A model generated the notes under the pieces. The model did not search any database, was not told the DNA's origin, and saw nothing but the letters and a program-made list of their open reading frames with translations. Shown in pieces: positions 1-8,232 of a stretch of 45,952 bases of DNA. The stretch's first letter is position 1; every line of letters starts with the position of its first letter. The translations under genes were made by a program, and so were the position numbers. The DNA comes from Verrucomicrobiota bacterium (lineage in GTDB: Bacteria > Verrucomicrobiota > Verrucomicrobiia > Chthoniobacterales > Chthoniobacteraceae), in NCBI GenBank assembly GCA_009885995.1, contig VFJQ01000045.1, positions 1 through 45,952 of the forward strand, given 5' to 3'.

Positions 1-63
1 GACAGGGTGCTGAAAAAGGGAGCCGAGAGAGCGCGGGCCGGTAGCTGAGCCACTGAATTCCGG

Positions 64-97
64 TCGCCGAAGGCGCGGAAAGTGGCAGCTTCGGCGA
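64..97. repeat. 9-bp perfect inverted repeat (hairpin)
   Basis: The arms TCGCCGAAG (64-72) and CTTCGGCGA (89-97) are exact reverse complements around a 16-nt loop. No gene is recognisable in the first ~106 bases and no T-tract follows, so a terminator role is not supported. It may be part of the decayed repeat-rich edge. Confidence 0.45.
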
Positions 98-139
98 CAG
101 GCGCAAGTGGCCGAGGGGTTTGTTTCGGGTAGCCGGGAG

Positions 140-417
140 ATCGGTGCCCGGTGGCCGCACGGCGGCGCGCGGTGGGGCGGCGGCGGGACGCGGGTGCCGA
201 ACCACCCGAGGCGGGTGGCCGTATGGCGGCGTCCGGGGGCCGCGGGGCTGGGAGCGGGTGGGCGCACGGCGGGACGCTGGGGGTGGAGCACCGGAGGGCG
301 CTGGCCGCACGGCGGCGCGTGGGGGCCGCACGGCGGCGGCCGGGGGGGCGGACCACCGGAGGCGGGTGGGCGTATGGCGGCGCGCCGGGGGCGGGCCACC
401 GGGCACAGGTGGGCGGG
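140..417. repeat. Degenerate GC-rich tandem array with ~21-bp basic unit
   Basis: A recurring core of GTGGCCGCACGGCGGCG type, with variants GTGGGCGTATGGCGG and GTGGGCGCACGGCGG, appears near 151, 215, 258, 301, 322 and 365. The spacings of 64, 43, 43, 21 and 43 are close to multiples of 21-21.5 bp. Two adjacent 21-bp units at about 303-344 are nearly identical and read GRTAARG/GRTAAAG in one frame. All three plus-strand frames stay open for much of the stretch because of extreme GC content, so the open frames here are not evidence of a gene. I see no function. Confidence 0.6.
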
Positions 418-545
418 CCACGGTGGAACGCGACCTCCGGGCGCGTTTTCCCACGGCTCAGGCGCAGCCTGCCATCCTTCGGGAATTGGCGGCCTGCGGC
501 CGAGGAGTGCGAGCAAACGCGCCCGGAGGTCGCGTTCCACCGTGG
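418..545. repeat. Perfect 31-bp inverted repeat with 66-nt loop
   Basis: Positions 418-448 and 515-545 are exact reverse complements over 31 bp (left arm starts CCACGGTGGAACGCGACCTC). They are separated by 66 nt that contain two smaller hairpins of their own. The first base outside each arm does not pair, so the boundaries are sharp. The right arm ends 7 bp from the stop codon of the minus-strand remnant at 552. No T-tract follows, and the loop is far too large for an ordinary intrinsic terminator. Candidates are a palindromic dispersed repeat (MITE/REP-like) or a structured RNA. Confidence 0.75.
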
Positions 546-551
546 GAACCC

Positions 552-1370
552 TCACGGGATGAGCACCGTCGTGTAGCTGCCCGATCGCAGGGCTCCATTG
601 ACCAGCATGGTGACGATGACTTCCGTGATATTCCCCGTGGTGCCCGCGGGCACCTGGGCGTTCACTTTCATCGAGCCCGCCGTGCTGTAATCGGTCGCCT
701 CGACCAGTGAGTTGTCGGCCTTGCTGCCCGCCGCCCGGCTGAACTCGAGCTTGCCCTTCTTATTGCCCAGCTCGCAGCACACGCTCTTGCCGACGGTGTA
801 GTGGTCGATCTGCCCGGTCCAGTTGTCGATCACCCGGATGACCTCCGGCTTGATCCGCCCCTGGTGGCCCTGGCCGTCGTAGGTGATATTGCCCGCCACC
901 CGCGCGCGGCCCGCTGAGGGTGATCCGATCGAGCAGCCGCGTCGTGCCATCATAGACCCGCGTGAGCATAGGCACCTTCTCCCCCTTCACCCCGTCGCGC
1001 TGGAAGGCCACGAGGCTATCAAAGAGCTGCTGCCCCAGCGGCGCCATGCGGGTGCGCGAGCCGGCATTCATATTGTCCACCGTCGGGATGAAGTCCGGGT
1101 CCCCGTGGACGCCGCCGCACGTCGGCTCATCGGTGAAGTAGCCAAAGGCGCGGCGCACCACGCGCCGCCGCAGATCTCGGCGCCAGGCTTGGCGAGGATG
1201 GCGCCGACGTGAGGCTCCCCATCTGCCCGTGCAGGGCGTGGTCCTCTCGCTTGGAATGGTGGTGGCCGTCGTTCATGGGTTGGAGGGAGCCCTTCGCGGC
1301 GGCCCGTGCCAGCCCCGCCAGCCTCTTCGGCCCGGCGAGACCACGCCCTTTTAGTGAAACTCCCCACCCG
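552..1370 (-). pseudogene. Frameshifted remnant of an unrecognised protein gene
   Basis: Reading the minus strand, a continuous-looking protein can be followed only by switching frame at least three times. One segment contains MNDGHHHSKREDHALHGQM (about 1350-1220). It continues in a second frame with VGAILAKPGAEICGGAW (about 1210-1160), in a third with FGYFTDEPTCGGVHGDPDF (about 1160-910), and in a fourth step with VAGNITYDGQGHQGRIKPEV through to a TGA at 552-554. The composition of each piece looks like real protein (balanced residues, no Arg/Pro runs), unlike the shadow frames around it. I do not recognise the family. The cause is either true decay or clustered sequencing errors; the neighbouring repeat array favours decay. 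The start is not determinable. Confidence 0.55.
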
Positions 1371-1431
1371 AGCAATCGGTAAAATACCCAGACCGCGCCG
1401 CCATTCCGCCAGGAGAGGCGCACACTTCCTC

Positions 1432-1459
1432 TTGGCACCTTGGCCAGACTCGCTAAGGT
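1432..1459 (+). promoter_or_regulatory. Putative sigma-70-type promoter for the DHS-like gene
   Basis: TTGGCA (1432-1437) and TAAGGT (1454-1459) are separated by 16 nt, and the ATG follows 12 nt after the second box. If used, the 5' leader would be only about 5-7 nt. No Shine-Dalgarno sequence is seen before the ATG, which fits a short-leader transcript. Called by eye from the consensus only. Confidence 0.35.
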
Positions 1460-1471
1460 CCGCGCCCGCCG

Positions 1472-2653
1472 ATGTCGTCCCTGAATAAGAAATTCCCGCG
1501 CCTGCTCCCCTCTCCGATCCGCAAAGGGATGAGGGTCGATGAACTCATCGATTCGGCCTTCAAGGCCTACAACGGCGCGCGCCTCGCGGAGGCCTGCCGC
1601 CTCTTCACCCGGAAGATGGTGGCCGGGAGTGGGACGGTGGGCATGTCCCTCACCGGTGCGCTGACGCCCGCGGGGCTAGGCAAGGCGGCCATCGTCCCGC
1701 TGATGAAGGCGGGGTTCGTGGACTGGATCATCTCGACCGGGGCGAATCTCTATCACGACATGCACTACGGGCTCGGGATGGAGATCTTCGCCGGCTCGCC
1801 ATTCCTCGACGACGTGGTGCTGCGGCGCGATGGGATCATCCGCATCTACGATGTGCTCTTCGACTATGATGTGCTGCTGGATACGGATGCGTTCGTGCGG
1901 CAGGTGATCCAGCTCCCGGAGTTCCAGCGGACGATGGGGTCGGATGAGTTTCACTACCTGCTGGGCAAGTATGTCTATCAGCGGGAGAAGACGCTGGGCC
2001 TCAAGGAGACGAGCATGCTGAGCGCGGCGTATCGCTATGGCGTGCCTATCTTCACGAGCTCGCCGGGGGACTCCTCCATCGGGATGAATGTGGCGGCGAT
2101 GGCCCTGCGCGACTCCGCGCTGATGATCGACGTGAACCGGGACGTGAACCAGACGGCGGCGATCGTCTATGCGGCGAAGTCGGGCGGGGAGGCGTCGAGC
2201 GTGTTCATCCTCGGAGGCGGGTCGCCGAAGAACTTCATGCTCCAGACGGAGCCGCAGATCCAGGAGGTGATGGGCATCGAGGAGCGGGGGCACGATTACT
2301 TCCTCCAATGCACCGACGCCCGTCCGGATACCGGCGGCCTCAGCGGTGCCACGCCCGCCGAGGCGGTGAGTTGGGGTAAGGTGGACCCGGAGAATCTCCC
2401 CGACTGCGTGGTGTGCTACTGCGACTCCACGATCACGCTGCCGCTGATCACTGCCTATGCCCTCAGCCGGGCCAAGCCGCGCAAGCTCAAGCGCCTCTAC
2501 GGCCGGCGCGATGCGATGCTGGAGGCGATCCGGCAGCAGTATCTCAAGCACGGGAAGGTCGATAAGATCGAGCACCGCACCAACCTCGATAAGCCCGCTG
2601 CCCCGAAGCGCGGCCGCAGCGGTCGCTCCGTCACCGGCACCAAACGCCACTGA
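1472..2653 (+). CDS. Deoxyhypusine synthase family protein (bacterial DHS-like)
   Basis: 393 residues, matching the family in length. Visible family signatures are [13 protein letters not shown] (residues 88-100), an [13 protein letters not shown] nucleotide-loop motif (246-258), and [20 protein letters not shown] running into AVSWGKV (277-304). That last block is the counterpart of the DHS active site, and the catalytic lysine of eukaryotic DHS corresponds to Lys303 here. Eukaryotic and archaeal members transfer the aminobutyl group of spermidine to eIF5A/aIF5A using NAD. Bacteria have no eIF5A substrate of that type, and bacterial relatives are thought to act in polyamine metabolism (homospermidine or spermidine formation), so the exact reaction is inferred to be a polyamine aminobutyl transfer. 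The C-terminus is basic ([10 protein letters not shown]). The next gene starts 10 nt downstream, suggesting an operon. An alternative start is Met20. Confidence 0.88.
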   Translation: MSSLNKKFPRLLPSPIRKGMRVDELIDSAFKAYNGARLAEACRLFTRKMVAGSGTVGMSLTGALTPAGLGKAAIVPLMKAGFVDWIISTGANLYHDMHYGLGMEIFAGSPFLDDVVLRRDGIIRIYDVLFDYDVLLDTDAFVRQVIQLPEFQRTMGSDEFHYLLGKYVYQREKTLGLKETSMLSAAYRYGVPIFTSSPGDSSIGMNVAAMALRDSALMIDVNRDVNQTAAIVYAAKSGGEASSVFILGGGSPKNFMLQTEPQIQEVMGIEERGHDYFLQCTDARPDTGGLSGATPAEAVSWGKVDPENLPDCVVCYCDSTITLPLITAYALSRAKPRKLKRLYGRRDAMLEAIRQQYLKHGKVDKIEHRTNLDKPAAPKRGRSGRSVTGTKRH

Positions 2654-2662
2654 TCACTATCC

Positions 2663-3250
2663 ATGCCTTCTCGCCGTCCCGACGCCCGCGCATTGCTGTT
2701 CGAGAGGATTCGCACTTCGCCGCCGAAGTTCGTCCACGTGATCGGCGTGCCTTACGCGGTCGATCGGGAGAGTCTCGAGGATCCCGCCAATAACGACCGG
2801 CTCTGGCTCACGATCGAAGCGCCGCCCTTCGGCCGCCTCCGCACTTCGCTCAACAGCACCTCGCACCTGAGCCGCGACGCGGGCGTCGATCCGCGCATCC
2901 GCGTGGGAATCGTGACGAGCACCTGGGAGGAGAAGCCGACTCCCGGTCTCACCGAGGATCCCGGGCAGAACTACGCGAAGATCGAAGCGGCCTTCAAAGT
3001 GACCTACGAGGAGATGGAGCGCGACGCCCTCGCCGAGTTGCTCGTCGAACGCGCCAAGCGCGCCGTGCGCGCCGAGATCTGGGGCGATCTCTTCGCGCAG
3101 GAGCATCTAGGCGTCCGCCAGCTTCACAGCCGCCGCGCCAGCACCGCCGAGCCCACCGATCTGCGCAATCACGACGGTGCGCTCAAGCTCTACTACGCCG
3201 AGGGAAACAGCGCGGAGCTGTTCCTTTTCAAATACGCCGGGCAGCCGTAG
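2663..3250 (+). CDS. Uncharacterised 195-residue protein linked to DHS-like gene
   Basis: The frame opens 9 nt after the DHS-like stop with ATG CCT TCT, and ends in ...AELFLFKYAGQP. It has no signal peptide or membrane segment and a mixed, soluble composition. I do not recognise a domain. Segments such as PPKFVHVIGVPYAVD, NDRLWLTIEAPPFGRL and DPRIRVGIVTSTWEEK look like a folded alpha/beta protein. The short gap suggests co-transcription with the DHS-like enzyme, so a role linked to that enzyme is possible but unproven. Its last 23 nt overlap the 3' end of the convergent gene at 3228-4055. Confidence 0.7.
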   Translation: MPSRRPDARALLFERIRTSPPKFVHVIGVPYAVDRESLEDPANNDRLWLTIEAPPFGRLRTSLNSTSHLSRDAGVDPRIRVGIVTSTWEEKPTPGLTEDPGQNYAKIEAAFKVTYEEMERDALAELLVERAKRAVRAEIWGDLFAQEHLGVRQLHSRRASTAEPTDLRNHDGALKLYYAEGNSAELFLFKYAGQP

Positions 3251-4055
3251 CTCCGAGTATCGCGTCGAGGATCTTCGAGAGGTCCTCGTTGTGTTCCCGC
3301 GACGCGATCCCAAACGCGCGGACGATCGAGAGCAAAAGCTCCCGCTGCGCGGGGCCGAAGCGGATAGCCACCGTCTCCTTCACCCGCGCATGCCCCGCCG
3401 CCCGCGGCGTGCCGCCGGGCTGGCACCACGACTTCGATGGCAGGCAGACATACACCATCGGCTGGTAGCCGACCGCGCGCTGCTTCGGCTTGAACTGGAT
3501 CTCCACGCTTCCGTCCGGAGTGGACGATACGAACTGCGGAACCTTCTGCGTGAACCGCTCGAACTCGGCTGGGATCCCCTCCCCGCGTGCTGCCTCGGGC
3601 TGCAGGGCGATCTTCTCCGCCGACTCGAGATCGACCGCACGCAACTCGTCGAGCTCGCCCCGGAGATTCTTTAGGGTCTCGCGGGTCAACACGCGCTGAT
3701 CGAGCGCGCAGACGAGGATCTTCGTCAGCTCGCACCCGTGCTTGGTCCGCGCATCGCGCTGGAATTTCACCTCTCGCACGATTGAAGGATGATCCGCCGC
3801 CGTCGTGTCGTAGCTGATCTGCCACTCGATGTAGCAACTTCCATCGAGATTGGTCCGTGAAGGCGCGATCGGCACGCCGAAACCATCCGCGGCGCGCTGC
3901 TTCACCCGTGCCGGACCGGTGACGTTGGTCAGCGGCAGACGCACTTCGACGAACCCATCGCGGGACGTCACCAAGATCTGTTTGTAGTCCGCATCGACCG
4001 CCCACGCCGACAGCGCGAAGACGATGCTGATCAGCGCGAGTGGGGGGGATTTCAC
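3228..4055 (-). CDS. Exported protein of unknown function, 275 residues
   Basis: It starts with GTG at 4055, giving MKSPPLALISIVFALSAWAVDAD, a clear Sec signal peptide likely cleaved after about residue 19-22. The mature part contains segments of beta-strand character (GFVEVRLPLTNVTGPARVK, SCYIEWQISYD) and an IQFKPKQRAVGYQPMVYVCL stretch with several Cys. No known domain is recognised. It lies 13 nt downstream of the coiled-coil/TPR gene on the same strand, so the two are probably one transcription unit with envelope-located products. Its 3' end overlaps the convergent gene by 23 nt. Confidence 0.7.
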   Translation of the reverse strand: MKSPPLALISIVFALSAWAVDADYKQILVTSRDGFVEVRLPLTNVTGPARVKQRAADGFGVPIAPSRTNLDGSCYIEWQISYDTTAADHPSIVREVKFQRDARTKHGCELTKILVCALDQRVLTRETLKNLRGELDELRAVDLESAEKIALQPEAARGEGIPAEFERFTQKVPQFVSSTPDGSVEIQFKPKQRAVGYQPMVYVCLPSKSWCQPGGTPRAAGHARVKETVAIRFGPAQRELLLSIVRAFGIASREHNEDLSKILDAILGATAARRI

Positions 4056-4068
4056 TCGGCTGGCGCTT

Positions 4069-6582
4069 CTATTTGATCAACTGCTCGAGCGCGCTGTCGG
4101 CCTCGGCACCCAGTTCGACGGCGCGCTTGTAGTGCTTGCGCGCCTCGTCCTTGTTCGGCGGACTCTGGGTGGCAAACACGACCGCGAGATTGAAGTGCGC
4201 GTCGGCGTAGGTCGGATCGATCGCCGTGGCCGTCTCGAGTTCCTTCTGCGCGGCCTCCTGCCAGCCCTTCTGGCTCGCGGTGATCCCGAGGTAATTGTGC
4301 GCGGTCGGGTTCTTCGCATTGATGGCCAGCGCACGAGTGAGCGACTGGATCGCATCGTCGAACTTGCCCTGCTGATAGAAGACGATCCCGAGCGTGCAGT
4401 GGCTGAAATCATCCTCCGGAGCGACGGCGATGGCTTTCTTGAACGCCTCCTCCGCGAGCTTGTATTTCTGCTGCCGGAAGCGGACCACGCCGAGGTTTGA
4501 AAGGACGTAGAGATTGTTCGGCGCCTTCGCGAGCGCCTTGTCGTAAATCTTCTCCGCATCGCGATAGTTCCCGCGCTCGAAATGATCCTTCGCTTCGCGC
4601 GCCAAACCGACGAGATCCGGCGGCACGGCGGGCTTGGCCGCCGTCGAGACCCCGGGCTCGCCGCTCGCCTTGCTCGCTCCGGCTGGATCCTTGGCCGGGA
4701 GGTCGCCTTCGATCGGCGCCTTTGTCAGCTTGGTCTCCGCGGCCGGATTGGTGAGCCCCGCGGGGGACTTCGCGCTCGCGAGATCCGCATTCTTGTCCGG
4801 TTTCTGCGCGCCAAGCGAGATGTCCGGTAGCGATTCGGGCAATGGTGCTTCGAGCTTGATCGCCGGTTCCGCCTTCGCGGTTTCAACGGCTTTCGCCGGT
4901 TCCGGCGCGACCTTGTTTTCGGCGACCTTCGTTGCCGCAGGTTTCGGCTCCGGCTTCGGCGTGGCCTCGCTCGCGATCGCCACCGGCGTCGCAGCAGGCG
5001 CAGGCGTTGCGATCTTCGCCTCCACGGTGGGCGCAGGCATCGCCACCGCGGCTGTAGGGGCCGGGGCCGTAAAGGTCACATCGGTGTCGCTGATCGAGAG
5101 CTGCGGCTCCTTGAAAAGTCTGCGCTCCTTGTCCGTAAGGTTCACGACCGGGCTGCCCAGCAATTCAACCTGATCGCTGAGCGCCTTCGAATGGATCTCC
5201 ATCTTTGCGAACTGCTCCAGCACCAGCTTCTTCACCCGGTCACGCCGGGCCTGCTCTTTTTGCTGCCGCAGCACGATTCCCCGAAGGAGGTCGTTTTCGT
5301 CGGCGAGTTTCTTTCGCTCGCCGATGCCGGCCCCCGTTTCGGTCTTCACGGCGGTGAGTTCCTTCGCCTGCGTGTCGAGTTGTTTGCGCAGGTCATTCAT
5401 CTGCGTCTGGTAGTCGGCGCTCTGCTTCAGCACGTCGGCGAACTGACTGCGCACAGTGGTTACTTCCTTCGTCAGCTCGGCGATCTTCTTGTCCTTCTCC
5501 CCGCCCTCGACCTTGAAGGTCGAGATCTGCATCTCAGCGTCCTGCAGCTTCGCCATGAGCTGCGTATTTTCGGTAAGCAACTTGTCCACATTCTTTGTCG
5601 CTTCCTTCATCTTGCCCAGTTGCACCAATGCCTCATCCCGCTCGCTCGTGGCCTTGAGCATCTGCTCCTGCACCTTGCTCAGCTTCACCTGGAGTTCGCC
5701 CTTCTCGCGATTGGATTGATCGAGTTGCTTCCGCGCATCGGCGGATTCCTTCCGCGCAGCCTCGAGAGTGCTCGTGGTGTCCGTGAGTTGATTCCGGGTC
5801 GCTGCGATGCGCCCAGCAAATTGCTCGTTGAGCTCCGCCTCAGCGTCGCGCTCGATTTGAAGTTTGCGGAGCGCCTTCTTCGCGTCAGCCGCTTCCTTGC
5901 GCAGCGCCGCCACCTCGGTGCTGCTCTTCGTCCCCGTCTTCTCCGCATCGAGCAGTGCGGTCTCCGCACGATCCGCTCGCTTCTGCACGACTTCCATTTT
6001 GTCGCTCATCTCCTTCGCGTCGCGGAGCGCCTTATCGTATTTCTTCGCGAGATCTTCCTTCTCCTGCGTTGCCTTTTCGAGCCGCTCCTTCGTCCCGCTC
6101 AAATCGTTCCGCAGGCTCTCGATCTGGCTTTGGATCTCCTGGATCGGATCACCACCACCGCCCTTCCGGCTCGAACGCGTCGGCGCGGACGGCGCGGGGA
6201 AACCCGAATCTGGCGGGAGCGGATTGTCGGGCTGAGCCGGCAAATCCGGCTCCACCGGCAAGGCAGGCGCCGGGCGGGAACCGCTGCTCCCGCTGCCCGC
6301 GGGCTGCAAGCGGGCCACGCCCTCCGCAGCCTTGTCACGGCGGTGTTTCACGATCGCCGGATTCCAGTCGGGCCAGCGCGACGAGACCCCGTCGAGGACA
6401 TCGATCGCCCGGTTGTAAGCCGTGACCGCGCCACGTGCATCGCCCCTGGTTTCAGCCTTCTCACCCTTTTGGAAATTGAGGAAAGCGTCGAGGAACTGGT
6501 CGGAAGCATCCCCGCTTTCGGCGTAGGCCGCTGAAGCGGCAAAGCCGAGGATAGCGAGGAGCGAGAGGGCGTGCGGGCGCAT
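4069..6582 (-). CDS. Exported coiled-coil and TPR-repeat protein
   Basis: Start chosen at ATG 6582 (MRPHALSLLAILGFAASAAYA), which gives a clean signal peptide; the frame is open 60 nt further upstream but without one. Order of parts in 837 residues: a short helical TPR-like N-terminal segment (~25-90); a Pro/Gly linker; a long highly charged coiled coil (about 115-460; KERLEKATQEKEDLAKKYDK-type heptads); an Ala/Pro/Lys/Glu-rich linker (~500-640); and at least five TPR units at the C-terminus (NYRDAEKIYDKALAKAPNN, KYKLAEEAFKKAIAVAPED, KFDDAIQSLTRALAINAKN). Such proteins usually scaffold periplasmic or outer-membrane complexes; no enzymatic motif is present. The small exported protein at 3228-4055 follows 13 nt downstream. 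Confidence 0.82.
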   Translation of the reverse strand: MRPHALSLLAILGFAASAAYAESGDASDQFLDAFLNFQKGEKAETRGDARGAVTAYNRAIDVLDGVSSRWPDWNPAIVKHRRDKAAEGVARLQPAGSGSSGSRPAPALPVEPDLPAQPDNPLPPDSGFPAPSAPTRSSRKGGGGDPIQEIQSQIESLRNDLSGTKERLEKATQEKEDLAKKYDKALRDAKEMSDKMEVVQKRADRAETALLDAEKTGTKSSTEVAALRKEAADAKKALRKLQIERDAEAELNEQFAGRIAATRNQLTDTTSTLEAARKESADARKQLDQSNREKGELQVKLSKVQEQMLKATSERDEALVQLGKMKEATKNVDKLLTENTQLMAKLQDAEMQISTFKVEGGEKDKKIAELTKEVTTVRSQFADVLKQSADYQTQMNDLRKQLDTQAKELTAVKTETGAGIGERKKLADENDLLRGIVLRQQKEQARRDRVKKLVLEQFAKMEIHSKALSDQVELLGSPVVNLTDKERRLFKEPQLSISDTDVTFTAPAPTAAVAMPAPTVEAKIATPAPAATPVAIASEATPKPEPKPAATKVAENKVAPEPAKAVETAKAEPAIKLEAPLPESLPDISLGAQKPDKNADLASAKSPAGLTNPAAETKLTKAPIEGDLPAKDPAGASKASGEPGVSTAAKPAVPPDLVGLAREAKDHFERGNYRDAEKIYDKALAKAPNNLYVLSNLGVVRFRQQKYKLAEEAFKKAIAVAPEDDFSHCTLGIVFYQQGKFDDAIQSLTRALAINAKNPTAHNYLGITASQKGWQEAAQKELETATAIDPTYADAHFNLAVVFATQSPPNKDEARKHYKRAVELGAEADSALEQLIK

Positions 6583-6602
6583 GGTTTTTGGAAAAGGCGC
6601 GA

Positions 6603-6631
6603 ACCGTAGTGGATTTGACAGCACTCCGCAA
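6603..6631 (-). promoter_or_regulatory. Putative promoter for the coiled-coil/TPR gene
   Basis: On the minus strand TTGCGG (6631-6626) and TACGGT (6608-6603) are 17 nt apart, and the ATG lies 20 nt beyond. The leader would be about 14 nt. The region is the divergent spacer shared with the methyltransferase gene, where a consensus TTGACA (6615-6620) occurs on the plus strand but lacks a convincing -10 partner. Confidence 0.3.
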
Positions 6632-6650
6632 TGGCTTCTCATCCCTCGCC

Positions 6651-7598
6651 ATGTATCGACCCACCCGCCCGCCGGCGCCTGCTCCCGATTGCCTCCGCTG
6701 GATCGATCCCGCGCTCGTGCCCCGCTTCGCCGCCGCGCAGACGAATGCCCACCGACTCGCGTCCAGCCGCCGCACGTGGATCGAGTGGCTCGGTGGAGAC
6801 GTGCTCATCAGCTACCAAAGCCCCGAGGGACTCGCCACTGCGCGCCAGGAGCTGACGGATTGGACCACTCTGCATTCCCTCCCCGTCCGCCGCGTGTTCG
6901 CCCGCTTTCTCCCGAGGCAAAACGACGACCGCGCTGAACCCGAATTGATCGAAGGCGATCCCACGCTTCCGCTCAACACGACCGTCCTCGAAGCCGGCCT
7001 CCACTACGGTCTCGACTTCGCTGCCGGGTATTCCGCCGGTCTCTTCCTCGATCAGCGAGCGAACCGCGCCTTCCTCCGCTCCGCTGCGCCCAAGCGCCTG
7101 CTCAACACCTTTGCCTACACGTGCTCCTTCTCCGTCGTCGCCGCGAGCGCCGGCGCCGAAACCGTGAGCGTCGATCTTTCCAAAAAGTCGCTCGACCGCG
7201 GACAACTTAACTTCGCCCTCAACGGACTCCCCCAAACCGGCCATCAATTCATCGCCGACGATGCGCTCGATGTGCTCCCGCGCCTCGCCCGTCGAGGTGA
7301 GCGATTCGACGCCATCATCCTCGATCCCCCCACCTTCTCGCGCGGAAGTCGCGGTCGCCGCTGGCAGGTCGAAAACGATTTTCCCGATCTCCTCACCGCT
7401 GCGCTCGAAGTCGCCGAGCGCAACGCCCGTATCCTCCTCTCGACCAATTGCACGCGCCTCACCTCGCGCGATCTCGATTTGATCGCCCGCAGCACCCTGA
7501 AGCTGACCCGCCGCGCCGGCGAACTCCACCACGAGCCCCCGCTCTCCGATATCCCCGCCGAGTTTGCCGCCAAGACCGCGTGGCTCTCGCTGCGCTAA
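6651..7598 (+). CDS. Class I SAM-dependent rRNA methyltransferase, RlmI/RlmK-like
   Basis: Start placed at ATG 6651 (MYRPTRPPAP); an upstream in-frame TTG at 6588 would intrude into the divergent promoter region. The 315-residue product shows the SAM-binding region LLNTFAYTCSFSVVAASAGA (about 150-170) followed by VSVDLSKKSLDRGQLNFALN, the DPPTFSRG motif IV (Asp225), and LLSTNCTRL, whose Cys could be the m5C catalytic cysteine. These are typical of the RlmI/RlmL C-terminal methyltransferase family, which methylates 23S rRNA. No N-terminal PUA domain of full-length RlmI is obvious, so the exact target is open. It is followed 49 nt later by a membrane protein gene. Confidence 0.85.
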   Translation: MYRPTRPPAPAPDCLRWIDPALVPRFAAAQTNAHRLASSRRTWIEWLGGDVLISYQSPEGLATARQELTDWTTLHSLPVRRVFARFLPRQNDDRAEPELIEGDPTLPLNTTVLEAGLHYGLDFAAGYSAGLFLDQRANRAFLRSAAPKRLLNTFAYTCSFSVVAASAGAETVSVDLSKKSLDRGQLNFALNGLPQTGHQFIADDALDVLPRLARRGERFDAIILDPPTFSRGSRGRRWQVENDFPDLLTAALEVAERNARILLSTNCTRLTSRDLDLIARSTLKLTRRAGELHHEPPLSDIPAEFAAKTAWLSLR

Positions 7599-7618
7599 AA
7601 CTTCATCATTGCCTCTCG

Positions 7619-7633
7619 CGCTGCATTGCAGCG
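7619..7633. repeat. 15-bp near-palindrome upstream of the DUF6580-like gene
   Basis: CGCTGCA-T-TGCAGCG is a perfect 7-bp inverted repeat around one central base, 14 nt before the ATG at 7648. It could be an operator or a small hairpin in the leader; nothing else supports either. Confidence 0.3.
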
Positions 7634-7647
7634 AAAGTTCTCCACAC

Positions 7648-8226
7648 ATGATCGCTGCGTTCTCACTCCTCGCTCTCGCCATCGCCTGGCGCCTCATCCT
7701 CGGCATGGGCCATCGCGATGACTTCTCCTGGCTGCACAACTTCGCGCCCCTCTCCGCGATCGCCCTCTGCGGCGCGCTCGCGCTCCCGCGCCGCGCCGCC
7801 TTCGCCCTCCCGCTCGTCGCTCTGCTCATCACCGATGTCGTCCTCAACCAATACTACGGTTTCCCGCTCGTGAGCGTGGAAATGCTCGCGCGCTACGCCG
7901 TCCTCGCCGCCATCACCGGCGCCGGCTGGTCGCTGCGCCGGAATCCGCAAGCCCTCATGGTCCTCGGTGCCAGCGCGCTTTGCTCGGTTGCATTCTACTT
8001 CGTCACCAACACCGCCTCGTGGCTCACCGAACCCGGCTACGCGAAGACCTTCGCCGGTTGGGCGCAAGCCCTCACCGGCGGGCTCCCCGGCTATCCGCCC
8101 ACGCTCGCTTTCTTCCGCAACACGCTCCTCAGCGACGTGTTTTTCACCGGCCTCTTCCTCGTCTGCACGCGCCTCGTGCACTCCGCCCCGGCGGCTGCGC
8201 AGACGGAGTCTCCCCGCTGGGTCTAG
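7648..8226 (+). CDS. DUF6580-like multi-pass membrane protein
   Basis: Start chosen at ATG 7648 (MIAAFSLLALAIAWRLI), which begins the first membrane helix directly; the frame is open upstream without coding character. 192 residues with about five or six hydrophobic segments. The pattern NFAPLSAIALCGALALPRR, then ALPLVALLITDVVLN followed by an aromatic NQYYGF, is characteristic of the DUF6580 family of putative transport-like membrane proteins related to substrate-binding (S-component-like) folds. The substrate is unknown. It ends 6 bp from the convergent beta-helix gene, with no terminator-like hairpin between them. Confidence 0.75.
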   Translation: MIAAFSLLALAIAWRLILGMGHRDDFSWLHNFAPLSAIALCGALALPRRAAFALPLVALLITDVVLNQYYGFPLVSVEMLARYAVLAAITGAGWSLRRNPQALMVLGASALCSVAFYFVTNTASWLTEPGYAKTFAGWAQALTGGLPGYPPTLAFFRNTLLSDVFFTGLFLVCTRLVHSAPAAAQTESPRWV

Positions 8227-8232
8227 CGCACC

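Noticed and set aside
1..18. Possible insertion-sequence end (GACAGGGTGCTGAAAAAG)
   Set aside because: The string resembles some IS termini, but there is no matching inverted partner or transposase in the window.
5191..6534. 447-residue leucine-rich open frame on the plus strand
   Set aside because: It is the antisense of the coiled-coil region; Glu/Lys heptads read backwards give Leu/Phe-rich frames.
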